Assembly (NCBI GenBank): GCA_012513315.1
Contig: JAAZCL010000158.1
Span: 1-33,120 of the forward strand
Direction of reading: 5' to 3'
DNA length: 33,120 nucleotides
Source of the DNA: Bacteroidales bacterium
Lineage (GTDB): Bacteria > Bacteroidota > Bacteroidia > Bacteroidales > Dysgonomonadaceae
Shown here one piece after another: positions 1-8,182 of this stretch. The translations under genes were made by a program, and so were the position numbers. How positions within the stretch are numbered: the first letter of the stretch is position 1; each line of letters begins with the position of its first letter. The notes beneath the pieces are model-generated. The model searched no databases and was not told the DNA's origin. It saw only the letters and a program-made list of their open reading frames with translations.

Positions 1-1
1 A

Positions 2-1630
2 GAAAACTTCAGTCAGGCAAATCTCAACTACTCATACCTTCTTTTTCCTATAGTAGGCATATTGGTTGCCAGTTTATATGTTAGATATATAGTAAAGGAC
101 GATATTAGCCACGGTGTAACAAAAATACTTTTTGCTATTTCACAACGCAAAAGTAGGATAAAGCCACACAATATGCACTCGTCGTTAGTGGCAAGTTCTA
201 TTACCATTGGCTTTGGAGGTTCTGTTGGAGCAGAGGCACCCATTGTGCTCACAGGCTCTGCTATTGGATCGAACCTTGGAAGATATTTTAAGCTTGAACA
301 ACACAGCCTAATGATATTAGTTGGTTGCGGAGCGGCAGGTGCTATTGCAGGAATTTTTAAAGCACCCATTGCAGGGATACTATTTGTTATTGAGGTGTTG
401 CTGCTAGACCTAACTATGTCGTCGATACTGCCACTACTTGTAACTGCTGTTACCGCCACAGTGGTATCATACCTACTAACAGGTATGGATGCCATGTTTG
501 CCTATACACTTGTTGAGCAGTTTACGCTAGACCGCATACCTTATGTAATTTTACTTGGTATAATATGTGGATTACTTTCGCTATACGTGATAAGATGTAT
601 GAGTTGGCTCGAAAGCATCTTTCATAGTTTGCCACATTGGAAGAGATTTGTACTTGGTGGGGTTATGCTTAGTATTCTGATATTCCTTTTCCCTCCCCTA
701 TTTGGTGAAGGTTATAATACAATAAACACCCTTCTTGCAGGAGGCGATTCATTTACCAGCCTTACAAACGAGAGTTTTTTCTATAACTTAGAGAGCAGAT
801 GGGCTATAATAGTATTCCTTATACTTGTTCTTCTTTTTAAAGTATTTGCAACTAGCGCCACCAACGGAGGAGGTGGTACGGGAGGGGTATTTGCTCCCAC
901 CCTGTTTTTGGGATGTATAGTGGGGTTTGTATTCTCCTACACGCTCAATCAGTTAGGTTATACAACATACCTTCCTCAAGAAAACTTTGCATTAATGGGT
1001 ATGTCGGGTGTTATGGCAGGTGTTATGCATGCACCCCTAACCGGCATGTTCTTAATTGTGGAGCTTACGGGAGGCTATGACATGTTTTTACCTTTAATGA
1101 TAGTTTCATTAGTATCATACGTAACAATTTTAATTTTTGAAAAGCATAGTATATATGCAATTCGTCTTGCAAAAAGGGGAGAGCTAATAACTCATCATAA
1201 GGATAAGGCAGTGCTCACATTCTTGAAGATAGAAGATCTGCTTGAAAAAGACATACCAACCGTTACACCTGATATGTCATTGGGTGAAATGGTGAAGGTA
1301 ATATCAACCTCAAATAGAAATATATTTCCTGTAGTTGATAATGACAATATTCTTATTGGGTTGGTATTGATGAATGATATTCGTAATATCATGTTCCGCC
1401 CCGAGCTGTATGAGAAATTTACGGTTGAGAAGTTTATGGTTGGTACTCCCGCAAAAATTGATATAAACAACAGCATGGAAGAGGTTATGGATACATTTGA
1501 AACTACCAAAGCATGGAACCTGCCAGTTGTTAATGAAAAAGGCGAATATGTGGGTTTGCTTTCGCAATCATCGGTGTTTAACTCTTATAGAGAGGTGTTG
1601 GTAGAGAACTATTCGCAGGATGATGAGTAA
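2..1630 (+). CDS. ClC-family chloride channel/antiporter with C-terminal CBS pair (5' partial)
   Basis: The reading frame is open to the left edge, so the N-terminus is missing and the first visible ATG/TTG should not be taken as the start. The protein is an inner-membrane ClC transporter moving chloride, possibly in exchange for protons. The signature GGSVGAEAP (about nt 215-241) carries a Glu (codon 233-235) at the position of the gating glutamate, with AEAP in place of the usual REGP. A second ion-pathway motif, GGVFAPTLFLG, lies near nt 880-912. Many hydrophobic segments precede a soluble C-terminal third (about nt 1230-1600) that looks like two CBS domains, which bind adenosine nucleotides in this family. 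It ends 10 nt before the preferred fmt start, so the two may be co-transcribed. The family is clear; channel versus antiporter is not decided by the sequence. Confidence 0.9.
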   Translation, partial: ENFSQANLNYSYLLFPIVGILVASLYVRYIVKDDISHGVTKILFAISQRKSRIKPHNMHSSLVASSITIGFGGSVGAEAPIVLTGSAIGSNLGRYFKLEQHSLMILVGCGAAGAIAGIFKAPIAGILFVIEVLLLDLTMSSILPLLVTAVTATVVSYLLTGMDAMFAYTLVEQFTLDRIPYVILLGIICGLLSLYVIRCMSWLESIFHSLPHWKRFVLGGVMLSILIFLFPPLFGEGYNTINTLLAGGDSFTSLTNESFFYNLESRWAIIVFLILVLLFKVFATSATNGGGGTGGVFAPTLFLGCIVGFVFSYTLNQLGYTTYLPQENFALMGMSGVMAGVMHAPLTGMFLIVELTGGYDMFLPLMIVSLVSYVTILIFEKHSIYAIRLAKRGELITHHKDKAVLTFLKIEDLLEKDIPTVTPDMSLGEMVKVISTSNRNIFPVVDNDNILIGLVLMNDIRNIMFRPELYEKFTVEKFMVGTPAKIDINNSMEEVMDTFETTKAWNLPVVNEKGEYVGLLSQSSVFNSYREVLVENYSQDDE

Positions 1631-1640
1631 ATTAGCTATT

Positions 1641-2621
1641 ATGAAAAAAGAAGATTTAAGAATATTGTTTATGGGTACTCCCGAGTTTGCGGTTGAGTCG
1701 CTTAAAGCACTTGTTGATAATAACTACAACGTTGTAGCTGTAATTACCATGCCCGACAAGCCCGCGGGGAGAGGATATAAATTACAAGCATCTCCTGTAA
1801 AACAATATGCATTAGGAAAGGGATTAACGGTATTGCAACCAGAAAAACTAAGAGATGAGAGTTTTATAGCTCAGTTAGAAGACTTGAGAATAGATCTTCA
1901 GGTGGTGGTTGCTTTTAGAATGCTTCCTGAAGTTGTTTGGAGTATGCCATCTAAGGGAACCTTCAATCTGCATTCATCATTACTACCTCAGTATCGGGGG
2001 GCAGCGCCAATTAATTGGGCAATTATAAATGGTGAGAAGGAGACTGGTGTAACTACATTTTTTCTATCGCATGAGATTGATACAGGTGATATCATATTTA
2101 GAGAAAAAACCACAATAAGCAATTTGGATAATGCCGAGACGCTTCACGATAGGTTGATGGTGATGGGTGCCCAACTAGTGCTAAAGACAGTTGACGCTGT
2201 TATTAATAACAGTGTAACTAGCATTTCGCAGGATGAATTAAATGCAAATGAGATTGAATTAAAGCCTGCACCTAAAATATTTAAAGATGATTGCAGAGTG
2301 AATTGGAATAAAAACAGGGAAGAGATATTCAACTTCATAAGAGGCTTATCGCCCTACCCTGCTGCATGGACAGAGTTGCACCGAGCTGGAACTGATGAAG
2401 TCCTTAGGGTAAAGCTATTTGCTGGTATGTTATCTGAAGAAGTAGACTCAGCATCTTTGAAAAATGGAGCAATAATAACCGACAACAAAAACTATATAAA
2501 TGTGGTAACCGCAAACGGAATGGTTAGCATTACTGATTTACAGCTTTCGGGCAAGAAGCGTATGAATGTTATCGATTTCTTAAATGGATATAAGTTAAGT
2601 GAAGGCGATTATTTTAAATAA
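1641..2621 (+). CDS. fmt: methionyl-tRNA formyltransferase
   Basis: Fmt transfers a formyl group from 10-formyltetrahydrofolate to initiator Met-tRNA in the cytosol. From the ATG at 1641 the protein is 326 aa, a normal length. The opening LRILFMGTPEFAV is typical. The catalytic triad is visible as N109 and H111 in FNLHSSLLPQYRGAAPIN and D147 in SHEIDTGD, matching N/H/D of the E. coli enzyme. The C-terminal third (about 210-326) is the OB-like tRNA-binding domain. An in-frame ATG at 1620 would add seven residues and overlap the ClC gene. I prefer 1641 because the conserved core begins almost at once after it. The next gene downstream is convergent. Confidence 0.95.
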   Translation: MKKEDLRILFMGTPEFAVESLKALVDNNYNVVAVITMPDKPAGRGYKLQASPVKQYALGKGLTVLQPEKLRDESFIAQLEDLRIDLQVVVAFRMLPEVVWSMPSKGTFNLHSSLLPQYRGAAPINWAIINGEKETGVTTFFLSHEIDTGDIIFREKTTISNLDNAETLHDRLMVMGAQLVLKTVDAVINNSVTSISQDELNANEIELKPAPKIFKDDCRVNWNKNREEIFNFIRGLSPYPAAWTELHRAGTDEVLRVKLFAGMLSEEVDSASLKNGAIITDNKNYINVVTANGMVSITDLQLSGKKRMNVIDFLNGYKLSEGDYFK

Positions 2622-2631
2622 TTGCTTTTTA

Positions 2632-2719
2632 ACTACCACTTAAATATTCAACAACAAATTACACATCAACTTCCACTTTTAATTATCGATTACAAATTAC
2701 ACTTATCGACTACCACTTA
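2632..2719. repeat. short interspersed direct repeats at the fmt / DUF3078 convergent junction
   Basis: Two 10-11 nt words each occur twice here. ACTACCACTTA is at 2632-2642 and 2709-2719, and CAAATTACAC is at 2655-2664 and 2693-2702, separated by related AT-rich sequence. The second copy of the first word contains the stop codon and last codons (NYKW) of the minus-strand DUF3078 gene. No intrinsic terminator with a GC stem and U-run is visible, although this is a convergent junction. It may be slipped-strand or decayed repeat DNA. Confidence 0.45.
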
Positions 2720-4308
2720 TAATTGAGTCCAAAACTTAGTGTTTGATTAACTTGCCAGAAGCCTAAAGTTGGATCGGCAGGAACGCTATCATCGAACCTC
2801 ACATTAAGATATAATCTTGTTGAGAAGGCATTACTTAATGCCATATTTAGACTATTCTCAAATTCAGTAATTACCTTGTCGTAACTTGTAAAGTAGGTCA
2901 AACGTGAATCCCACGAAATGTAACGTGTAAAATCATATTTGAGTATTGATGTGATAGTGGAACCAAGATCTAGAAGAGACTTATCACCCTCGGGAATACC
3001 ATATCGTACAACATCAACTGAATCGTTACCAACATATCTATAGTTTATAGATATAGGAGCAATGGCTAAATCCCATTTTACATTTCTGTGACGCACTCTT
3101 TCTGATTTCTTATTAACTGCATACTTTAAACCGACACCGGCATTTACATATAAAGGAGAAAGAAGTGCAGAGCGTAAATCATTTGAGTTAGTTGGATAAG
3201 AATTAAACAATTGCGACTTTGCCTCCATGTTCATTGAGTATGACCATCCTTTTACAAATGCATCAATACCAAAGTCACCATAGTAACGAAGCAGATCGTT
3301 TCCAATTCTATATTCTCTTAGCGAGTCGTCAGGTGCATTAAATACAGACAACCTCCACTCGATAGTATTATTAAACTTCACCTTTTCCTTCTTGTAATTG
3401 GCCCTTAATACATGATAACTATTAAAGTTAAGGTTGTTAGTACCTCCTTTATGCCAATTGTCGGAAAAGTAATTCTGAGCAAATTGAAACGAATGTTCAC
3501 CTGAGCGAACCCAATATTTTCTTTCGATTTCAAAAATATCAACACCAGGTGCCTCAAGTGAATAGGCAGTCTCAGATTCTAAAAGCTTTCTGAAAGGATT
3601 AAATGACTCTCTAACTTCCTCATCGCTGGTTCTAACACTTGGAAGGGAGCTGAAGTTAAGAACAGAATACCTCACTCTGTCGGGATATTCCATGTAATAA
3701 TCGCGTCTTACCCTCTGTATAAAATCGACATGCTTTAACCTAGGAGCAAATGTTTTGTCTTGTGGGATAAGCAATCCTTTATCACTTTCATCTTCTGAGG
3801 AATAAAATGTTAAATCTCGAGGAATGATTTTACCATTATAAATCATTGGAAGAAAAAGAGGATTGTAGAAAATTGTATCATTAAAAGTTAACCCACTTAA
3901 TGCGTATGCACTTTGATAATATTCGGGTAGTTGCAGTGTTCCATTCGCTTTTCGTGTATATATAGAATCTAATGGATTTCTACTTACAAATGGAACTGGA
4001 ACAATTATTGTATCTTCATTCAATGTTGGAGTTAATAATATAGTATCCGGAGGAAATACTTCGGGTAGAACTTCAGGTAAAGTATCGGATAAAGCTTCAG
4101 GAAAAGTTTCTTCAGGAAACATATTCTCAGGTGAAACTTCCTCAAGTAAAGGAATAGACTCTCTTGCTGTAGTGCGCTGTTGTATCTGACGACTGATATC
4201 TGTTATGTTTTCAAACAGGTTTAAAGTGTCGGGTACCTGATATGCCTCAGTGGCCGTAGAGGCCAATGAGAAAAATGATATAATAAAAAAAGTAAGAAGT
4301 TGTTTCAT
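2710..4308 (-). CDS. DUF3078-family outer-membrane protein
   Basis: 532 aa with a Sec signal peptide (MKQLLTFFIISFFSLASTATEA), so it is exported. Residues about 50-100 are rich in Pro and Glu with recurring FPE/LPE/VFP motifs and look like a flexible spacer. The C-terminal part, from about residue 265, has alternating strands and an opening FAQNYFSDNWHKGGTNN segment that I recognise as DUF3078. The chain ends in aromatic NYKW, as outer-membrane barrels often do. Function is unknown; a role as a small outer-membrane beta-barrel is inferred. It is divergent from lemA across 225 nt and has its own -7 element at 4334-4341, placing the transcript start about 20 nt before the ATG. Confidence 0.75.
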   Translation of the reverse strand: MKQLLTFFIISFFSLASTATEAYQVPDTLNLFENITDISRQIQQRTTARESIPLLEEVSPENMFPEETFPEALSDTLPEVLPEVFPPDTILLTPTLNEDTIIVPVPFVSRNPLDSIYTRKANGTLQLPEYYQSAYALSGLTFNDTIFYNPLFLPMIYNGKIIPRDLTFYSSEDESDKGLLIPQDKTFAPRLKHVDFIQRVRRDYYMEYPDRVRYSVLNFSSLPSVRTSDEEVRESFNPFRKLLESETAYSLEAPGVDIFEIERKYWVRSGEHSFQFAQNYFSDNWHKGGTNNLNFNSYHVLRANYKKEKVKFNNTIEWRLSVFNAPDDSLREYRIGNDLLRYYGDFGIDAFVKGWSYSMNMEAKSQLFNSYPTNSNDLRSALLSPLYVNAGVGLKYAVNKKSERVRHRNVKWDLAIAPISINYRYVGNDSVDVVRYGIPEGDKSLLDLGSTITSILKYDFTRYISWDSRLTYFTSYDKVITEFENSLNMALSNAFSTRLYLNVRFDDSVPADPTLGFWQVNQTLSFGLNYKW

Positions 4309-4333
4309 ATTTGTAGAAAGCTAGACTTGAACA

Positions 4334-4341
4334 CAAAGATA
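4334..4341 (-). promoter_or_regulatory. Bacteroidetes -7 element for the DUF3078 gene
   Basis: The minus strand reads TATCTTTG, an exact match to TAnnTTTG, 25 nt upstream of the ATG at 4308. No convincing TTTG -33 box is seen at the right spacing, so this is a half-site call. Confidence 0.5.
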
Positions 4342-4466
4342 TAAAAAATTTTACTTACACATGAAGTATTAAAACCATAAAGCTCACATAACTGTTCATT
4401 TTTTAGTCAGTTATTGTTTATAATAGAAACAATATAGGCATTTTAATGAGAGATTTTGAACTGGGA

Positions 4467-4498
4467 TTTAAAAACAAACTAAAAAAAGAATATATTTG
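4467..4498 (+). promoter_or_regulatory. promoter of lemA
   Basis: TATATTTG at 4491-4498 matches the -7 consensus TAnnTTTG. TTTA at 4467-4470, exactly 20 nt upstream, is a one-mismatch -33 box. The start site would fall near 4504, giving a leader of about 30 nt before the lemA ATG. Confidence 0.6.
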
Positions 4499-4533
4499 CA
4501 TAGTTTTAAATGAATAAATAAAAATTCAAAGAA

Positions 4534-5115
4534 ATGAAGAAATTGTTATACATTTTATTGATTGTTGCAGGTGCACTATCTCTTTCAAGCTGTTCGGGTT
4601 ATAATAAGATGGTAGAGAAACAGGAAGCAGTGACATCTCAGTGGGGGAATGTGCAAAATGCTTATCAAAGACGTGCAGACCTGATTCCCAATCTTGTGAA
4701 CACAGTAAAAGGGTATGCCTCGCATGAGCAAGAAACTTTTACTCAAGTGACTGAAGCAAGATCAAGAGCTACTCAAACGAACATTAATCCGGAGAACCTA
4801 ACTACAGAAAGTTTGCAAGAGTATCAACAGGCTCAAAATCAATTAAGCCAAGCATTGGGTAGACTACTTCTTATTCAAGAGAATTATCCTGAATTAAAGG
4901 CTAATCAAAACTTCCTAGCATTACAGGATGAATTGGCTGGTACGGAAAACAGGATATCGGTTGAACGAAATAGATTTAACCAGTTGGCTCAAGATTACAA
5001 CTCTTATATTCGTAAATTTCCACAGGTGATTTATGCCAAATGGTTTGATTTTGAAAGTAAGGCATATTTTGAAGCTCTTCCTGAAGCACAAACTGCTCCA
5101 CAGGTACAGTTCTGA
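4534..5115 (+). CDS. lemA: LemA-family lipoprotein
   Basis: 193 aa. The N-terminus is a lipoprotein signal with a lipobox ending at C20 (SLSSC), so the protein should be lipid-anchored in the envelope. The body is the helical LemA fold: QWGNVQNAYQRRADLIPNLVNTVKGYASHE is the family signature, followed by the long helices with AQNQLSQALGRLL and LQDELAGTENRISVERNRFN. The C-terminal KWFDFESKAYFEA is also typical. LemA genes are often paired with TPM-domain genes, as here (87-nt gap), and the pair is usually assumed to act together. The biochemical function is not established. The start at 4534 gives a complete signal sequence. Confidence 0.92.
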   Translation: MKKLLYILLIVAGALSLSSCSGYNKMVEKQEAVTSQWGNVQNAYQRRADLIPNLVNTVKGYASHEQETFTQVTEARSRATQTNINPENLTTESLQEYQQAQNQLSQALGRLLLIQENYPELKANQNFLALQDELAGTENRISVERNRFNQLAQDYNSYIRKFPQVIYAKWFDFESKAYFEALPEAQTAPQVQF

Positions 5116-5202
5116 TAAATACATTGCCAAAAGCTCAATTACTAGACATGCTTTGTGCTGAAACTCATACTTAGGGTGAAAGATGATAAAACAAATTAGA
5201 AA

Positions 5203-6009
5203 ATGAAATTATTATTGAAGAGTAAAGCTCTTCTGTTATTATCAATTATATTAATATCCACCGGGGCATTGGCACAGGACATACCAGAGCCGATGGTACC
5301 GTTTCGTTTGGTGAACGACTTTGCAGGTGTTTTTTCGTCTGCAGAAAACAGTGCACTAGAGCAGAAACTACTTGCTTATAACGACTCAACTTCTACTCAG
5401 ATATATGTGGTTACGGTAAATGATTTGGGCGGTTATGCTACATCGGACTATGCATTTAGCTTAGGTGAGAAATGGGAAATTGGTCAGAAAAGCAAGGATA
5501 ATGGTGCAGTTATTTTAATTAAACCAAAGATTGGCAATAGTAGAGGGCAAGCATTTATTGCAACTGGGTATGGGCTAGAAGCAAGAATAAATGATGCTTA
5601 TGCCGGTAGAATTGTTCGCAATGATATGATTCCGTATTTTATTGAGGATGATTATTTTGGTGGTGTAAATGCTGCAGTGGATGCAATGATTGCACGTCTT
5701 TCGGGTGAATATATAGCAGAAAATGAAGGTGAAGAAGGTGGCTTTCCTGCTTTATTCTTAATTATTGGTATAATGGCTATTATAATGATAGTCATAATAA
5801 TTGCTGGAAAGGGCAACAATAATAATGGAGGAGGCGGTTCGGGACACCACAGGACAAACTTGCCACCTATATTTTTTCCACCTCGCTCTGGTAGAAGCAG
5901 CGGAGGTTTTGGTAGTGGTGGCTTTGGCGGCGGAGGCTTCGGAGGGAGAGGTTTCGGCGGAGGCGGTGGAGGACGTTTTGGTGGCGGTGGTGCAGGTGGT
6001 AGCTGGTAG
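5203..6009 (+). CDS. TPM-domain (YgcG-like) membrane-anchored protein with Gly-rich tail
   Basis: 268 aa. A Sec signal peptide (about residues 1-24, ending ALAQD) is followed by a TPM domain at about 35-170: VNDFAGVFSSAENSALEQKL, IYVVTVNDLGGYA, KDNGAVILIKPK and FIATGYGLEARINDAYAGRIV. One transmembrane helix lies at about 182-201 (ALFLIIGIMAIIMIVIIIAG). The tail from about 204 is almost wholly Gly, Ser, Phe and Arg, ending GGAGGSW. TPM proteins are a PAP2-unrelated family with claimed phosphatase activity in plants; the bacterial role is unsettled. It is the second gene after lemA and ends 1 nt before miaA, so co-transcription with both is likely. Confidence 0.9.
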   Translation: MKLLLKSKALLLLSIILISTGALAQDIPEPMVPFRLVNDFAGVFSSAENSALEQKLLAYNDSTSTQIYVVTVNDLGGYATSDYAFSLGEKWEIGQKSKDNGAVILIKPKIGNSRGQAFIATGYGLEARINDAYAGRIVRNDMIPYFIEDDYFGGVNAAVDAMIARLSGEYIAENEGEEGGFPALFLIIGIMAIIMIVIIIAGKGNNNNGGGGSGHHRTNLPPIFFPPRSGRSSGGFGSGGFGGGGFGGRGFGGGGGGRFGGGGAGGSW

Positions 6010-6010
6010 C

Positions 6011-6925
6011 ATGAGAGGTAAATTAATTACAATACTTGGGCCCACCGCTAGTGGAAAGACTACTTTTGCTGCTAATCTTGCACATAGCATTGATGGTGAA
6101 ATAATAAGTGCCGACTCTCGTCAGATTTATAGGAGAATGGATATTGGTACGGGAAAGGATCTTTCTGATTATTTTATTGATGGTGAAGCTATTCCTTATC
6201 ATCTTATTGATATAAGAGAGGCAGGAGAAAAATACACACTTTTTGAATATCAGCGCGATTTTCACGACGCGTATGACGATATTCTTTCTCGCAAAAAGGC
6301 CCCTATCTTATGTGGTGGAACGGGGCTTTATATTGAGTCTGTACTTAAAGGTTATAATTTGCCTGAAGTTCCGGCTAATATTACTTTAAGAGAATCACTT
6401 CAAGGCAAAACCCTGGAAGAGCTGACAGAGATATTGAGAGGTTATAGACCACTGCATAATATTACAGACACCGATACAAAAAAACGGGCTATAAGAGCTA
6501 TTGAGATTGAGGAGTTTAGAGCAAAACAAGATCCCTCAGAAAGAGATTTCCCTCCTATTGAAAGTTGTGTTATGGGAGTGATGATTGATAGGGAATTGCG
6601 TCGTAAAAAAATAAGTGAGCGACTAAAAGCTCGTCTTAATGAGGGTATGGTTGAGGAGGTTAGGAGTATTATAGACTCGGGTATTTCACCTAATGACTTG
6701 ATTTACTATGGTTTGGAGTATAAATTTGTTACATTATATGTTATAGGGGAAATCACATATAAGGATATGTATGAGGGATTGGAAGTTGCTATTCATCAAT
6801 TTGCAAAGCGACAAATGACATGGTTTAGGGGAATGGAGCGAAGAGGTATAAAAATCAATTGGATAGAGGCCAATTTACCTATGAACCTAAAACTTGAAAA
6901 GGCTTATTCTTACATCGGCTTGTAG
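6011..6925 (+). CDS. miaA: tRNA dimethylallyltransferase
   Basis: MiaA adds a dimethylallyl group to N6 of A37 in tRNAs reading U-starting codons. From the ATG at 6011 it is 304 aa, beginning MRGKLITILGPTASGKTT with the P-loop at 10-17. DSRQIYRRMDIGTGK (about 35-49), CGGTGLYIES and the C-terminal RQMTWFRGMER are all family motifs. The tRNA-contact segment reads YYGLEYKFVTLYVIGEITYKDM rather than the usual xGYKE pattern. This resembles the second, more divergent MiaA paralogue that some Bacteroides genomes encode, so another miaA may exist elsewhere. The frame stays open 70 codons upstream through the Gly-rich tail of the TPM gene, but that extension has no family similarity. The ATG sits 1 nt after the TPM stop. 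Confidence 0.92.
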   Translation: MRGKLITILGPTASGKTTFAANLAHSIDGEIISADSRQIYRRMDIGTGKDLSDYFIDGEAIPYHLIDIREAGEKYTLFEYQRDFHDAYDDILSRKKAPILCGGTGLYIESVLKGYNLPEVPANITLRESLQGKTLEELTEILRGYRPLHNITDTDTKKRAIRAIEIEEFRAKQDPSERDFPPIESCVMGVMIDRELRRKKISERLKARLNEGMVEEVRSIIDSGISPNDLIYYGLEYKFVTLYVIGEITYKDMYEGLEVAIHQFAKRQMTWFRGMERRGIKINWIEANLPMNLKLEKAYSYIGL

Positions 6926-6943
6926 AGTTTACCAAAAATATTG

Positions 6944-6951
6944 TAATTTTG
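6944..6951 (+). promoter_or_regulatory. -7 element upstream of lysA
   Basis: TAATTTTG matches TAnnTTTG, 34 nt before the lysA ATG. No clear TTTG is found 19-20 nt further up. It is the best candidate start for a lysA transcript separate from miaA. Confidence 0.4.
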
Positions 6952-6985
6952 TTGTAATAACAAGAAACCTCTAGTTGATATTAAA

Positions 6986-8143
6986 ATGATTAAAGGCATA
7001 TTTCCGAACGATAAATTTGAATCACTCGAAACACCGTTTTACTATTATGATATGGAGTTGTTGAATAAAACACTTCAGACTATAACTAAGGAAACAGAAA
7101 ATCGCCCGTTTCATGTGCATTACGCGCTTAAAGCAAATGCTAACCCCCGTATCTTGCGAGAGATAGCATCACAAGGCTTTGGCGCAGACTGTGTAAGTGG
7201 TAATGAAATATTGAAAGCTATTGAATGTGGATTTTCACCTTCACAAATTGCTTTTGCGGGCGTTGGCAAGAGTGATAAAGAGATTAATATTGGGCTAGAC
7301 AATGATATTTTTTGCTTTAACGTTGAGTCGATTCCCGAAATTGAAGTTCTAAATGAACTGGCAGCTAAAAAAGGGAAAACAGCATCTGTTGCACTTCGCA
7401 TTAATCCTAATGTTGACGCACGTACTCATAAATATATTACTACTGGCTTAAGTGAGAATAAGTTTGGCATAAATGAACAGGACCTTCCTGAGACATTAAA
7501 AACTCTTTCTCAATCGCCTAATATTAAACTTATTGGCATACATTTTCATATTGGTTCGCAAATTACCGATCTAACCTCATTTGAGGATTTATGTGTTAAG
7601 ATAAAACTTATAAGGAACTGGTTTCATGAACAGGGTGTATCGCTTGAGATAATTAACGCAGGGGGCGGACTAGGTATTAATTATCAACATCCCAACCATT
7701 TCCCAATGGCCGATTTTGAGTCTTATTTCCGCCTTTTTGATAAGCACCTAAAACTTGAGGATGATCAGTCTCTGCATTTTGAGTTAGGTCGCTCTGTTGT
7801 TGCACCTTGTGGCACATTGATTAGTCGTGTCTTATACTTGAAGGAAGGCATTCAAAAAAACTTTCTAATAATTGATGCTGGAATGACAGATCTTATTAGA
7901 CCAGCACTTTATCAAGCATTTCATCATGTAGAAAATATCAGTTCAGATGAAGATCTCTACAAGTATGATGTTGTTGGTCCGATTTGCGAATCGAGCGATA
8001 CTTTTGGGGAGAATATTACTCTTAACAAATCTAAGAGAGGAGACCTAATTGCCATACGTTCGGCAGGTGCTTACGGTGAAACAATGGTTTCTAAATATAA
8101 CTGCAGAGATATTCCTAAATCGTATTACTCTGACTCTCTTTAA
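6986..8143 (+). CDS. lysA: diaminopimelate decarboxylase
   Basis: The last step of lysine synthesis, decarboxylating meso-diaminopimelate to L-lysine in the cytosol with PLP. 385 aa, alanine-racemase-like barrel fold III. Visible residues: PLP lysine K49 in YALKANANP, H188 in HFHIGSQI, the phosphate-binding glycines in NAGGGLGI (225-231), FELGRS near 265-270, the active-site C334-E335 in GPICESSDTF, and Y363 in RSAGAYGETMVS. All key positions are intact. The distinction from ornithine/carboxynorspermidine decarboxylases rests on the CESSDTF motif and length. It lies between miaA and a glycosyltransferase; no neighbouring lysine gene is present. Confidence 0.94.
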   Translation: MIKGIFPNDKFESLETPFYYYDMELLNKTLQTITKETENRPFHVHYALKANANPRILREIASQGFGADCVSGNEILKAIECGFSPSQIAFAGVGKSDKEINIGLDNDIFCFNVESIPEIEVLNELAAKKGKTASVALRINPNVDARTHKYITTGLSENKFGINEQDLPETLKTLSQSPNIKLIGIHFHIGSQITDLTSFEDLCVKIKLIRNWFHEQGVSLEIINAGGGLGINYQHPNHFPMADFESYFRLFDKHLKLEDDQSLHFELGRSVVAPCGTLISRVLYLKEGIQKNFLIIDAGMTDLIRPALYQAFHHVENISSDEDLYKYDVVGPICESSDTFGENITLNKSKRGDLIAIRSAGAYGETMVSKYNCRDIPKSYYSDSL

Positions 8144-8182
8144 TTTTCAACTTATAGATTCTTATATAAATTCATTGCAAGT

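Noticed and set aside
5801-6010. 70-codon upstream extension of the miaA frame
   Set aside because: It is the second frame of the Gly-rich tail of the TPM gene; the MiaA family begins just before the P-loop at the ATG at 6011.
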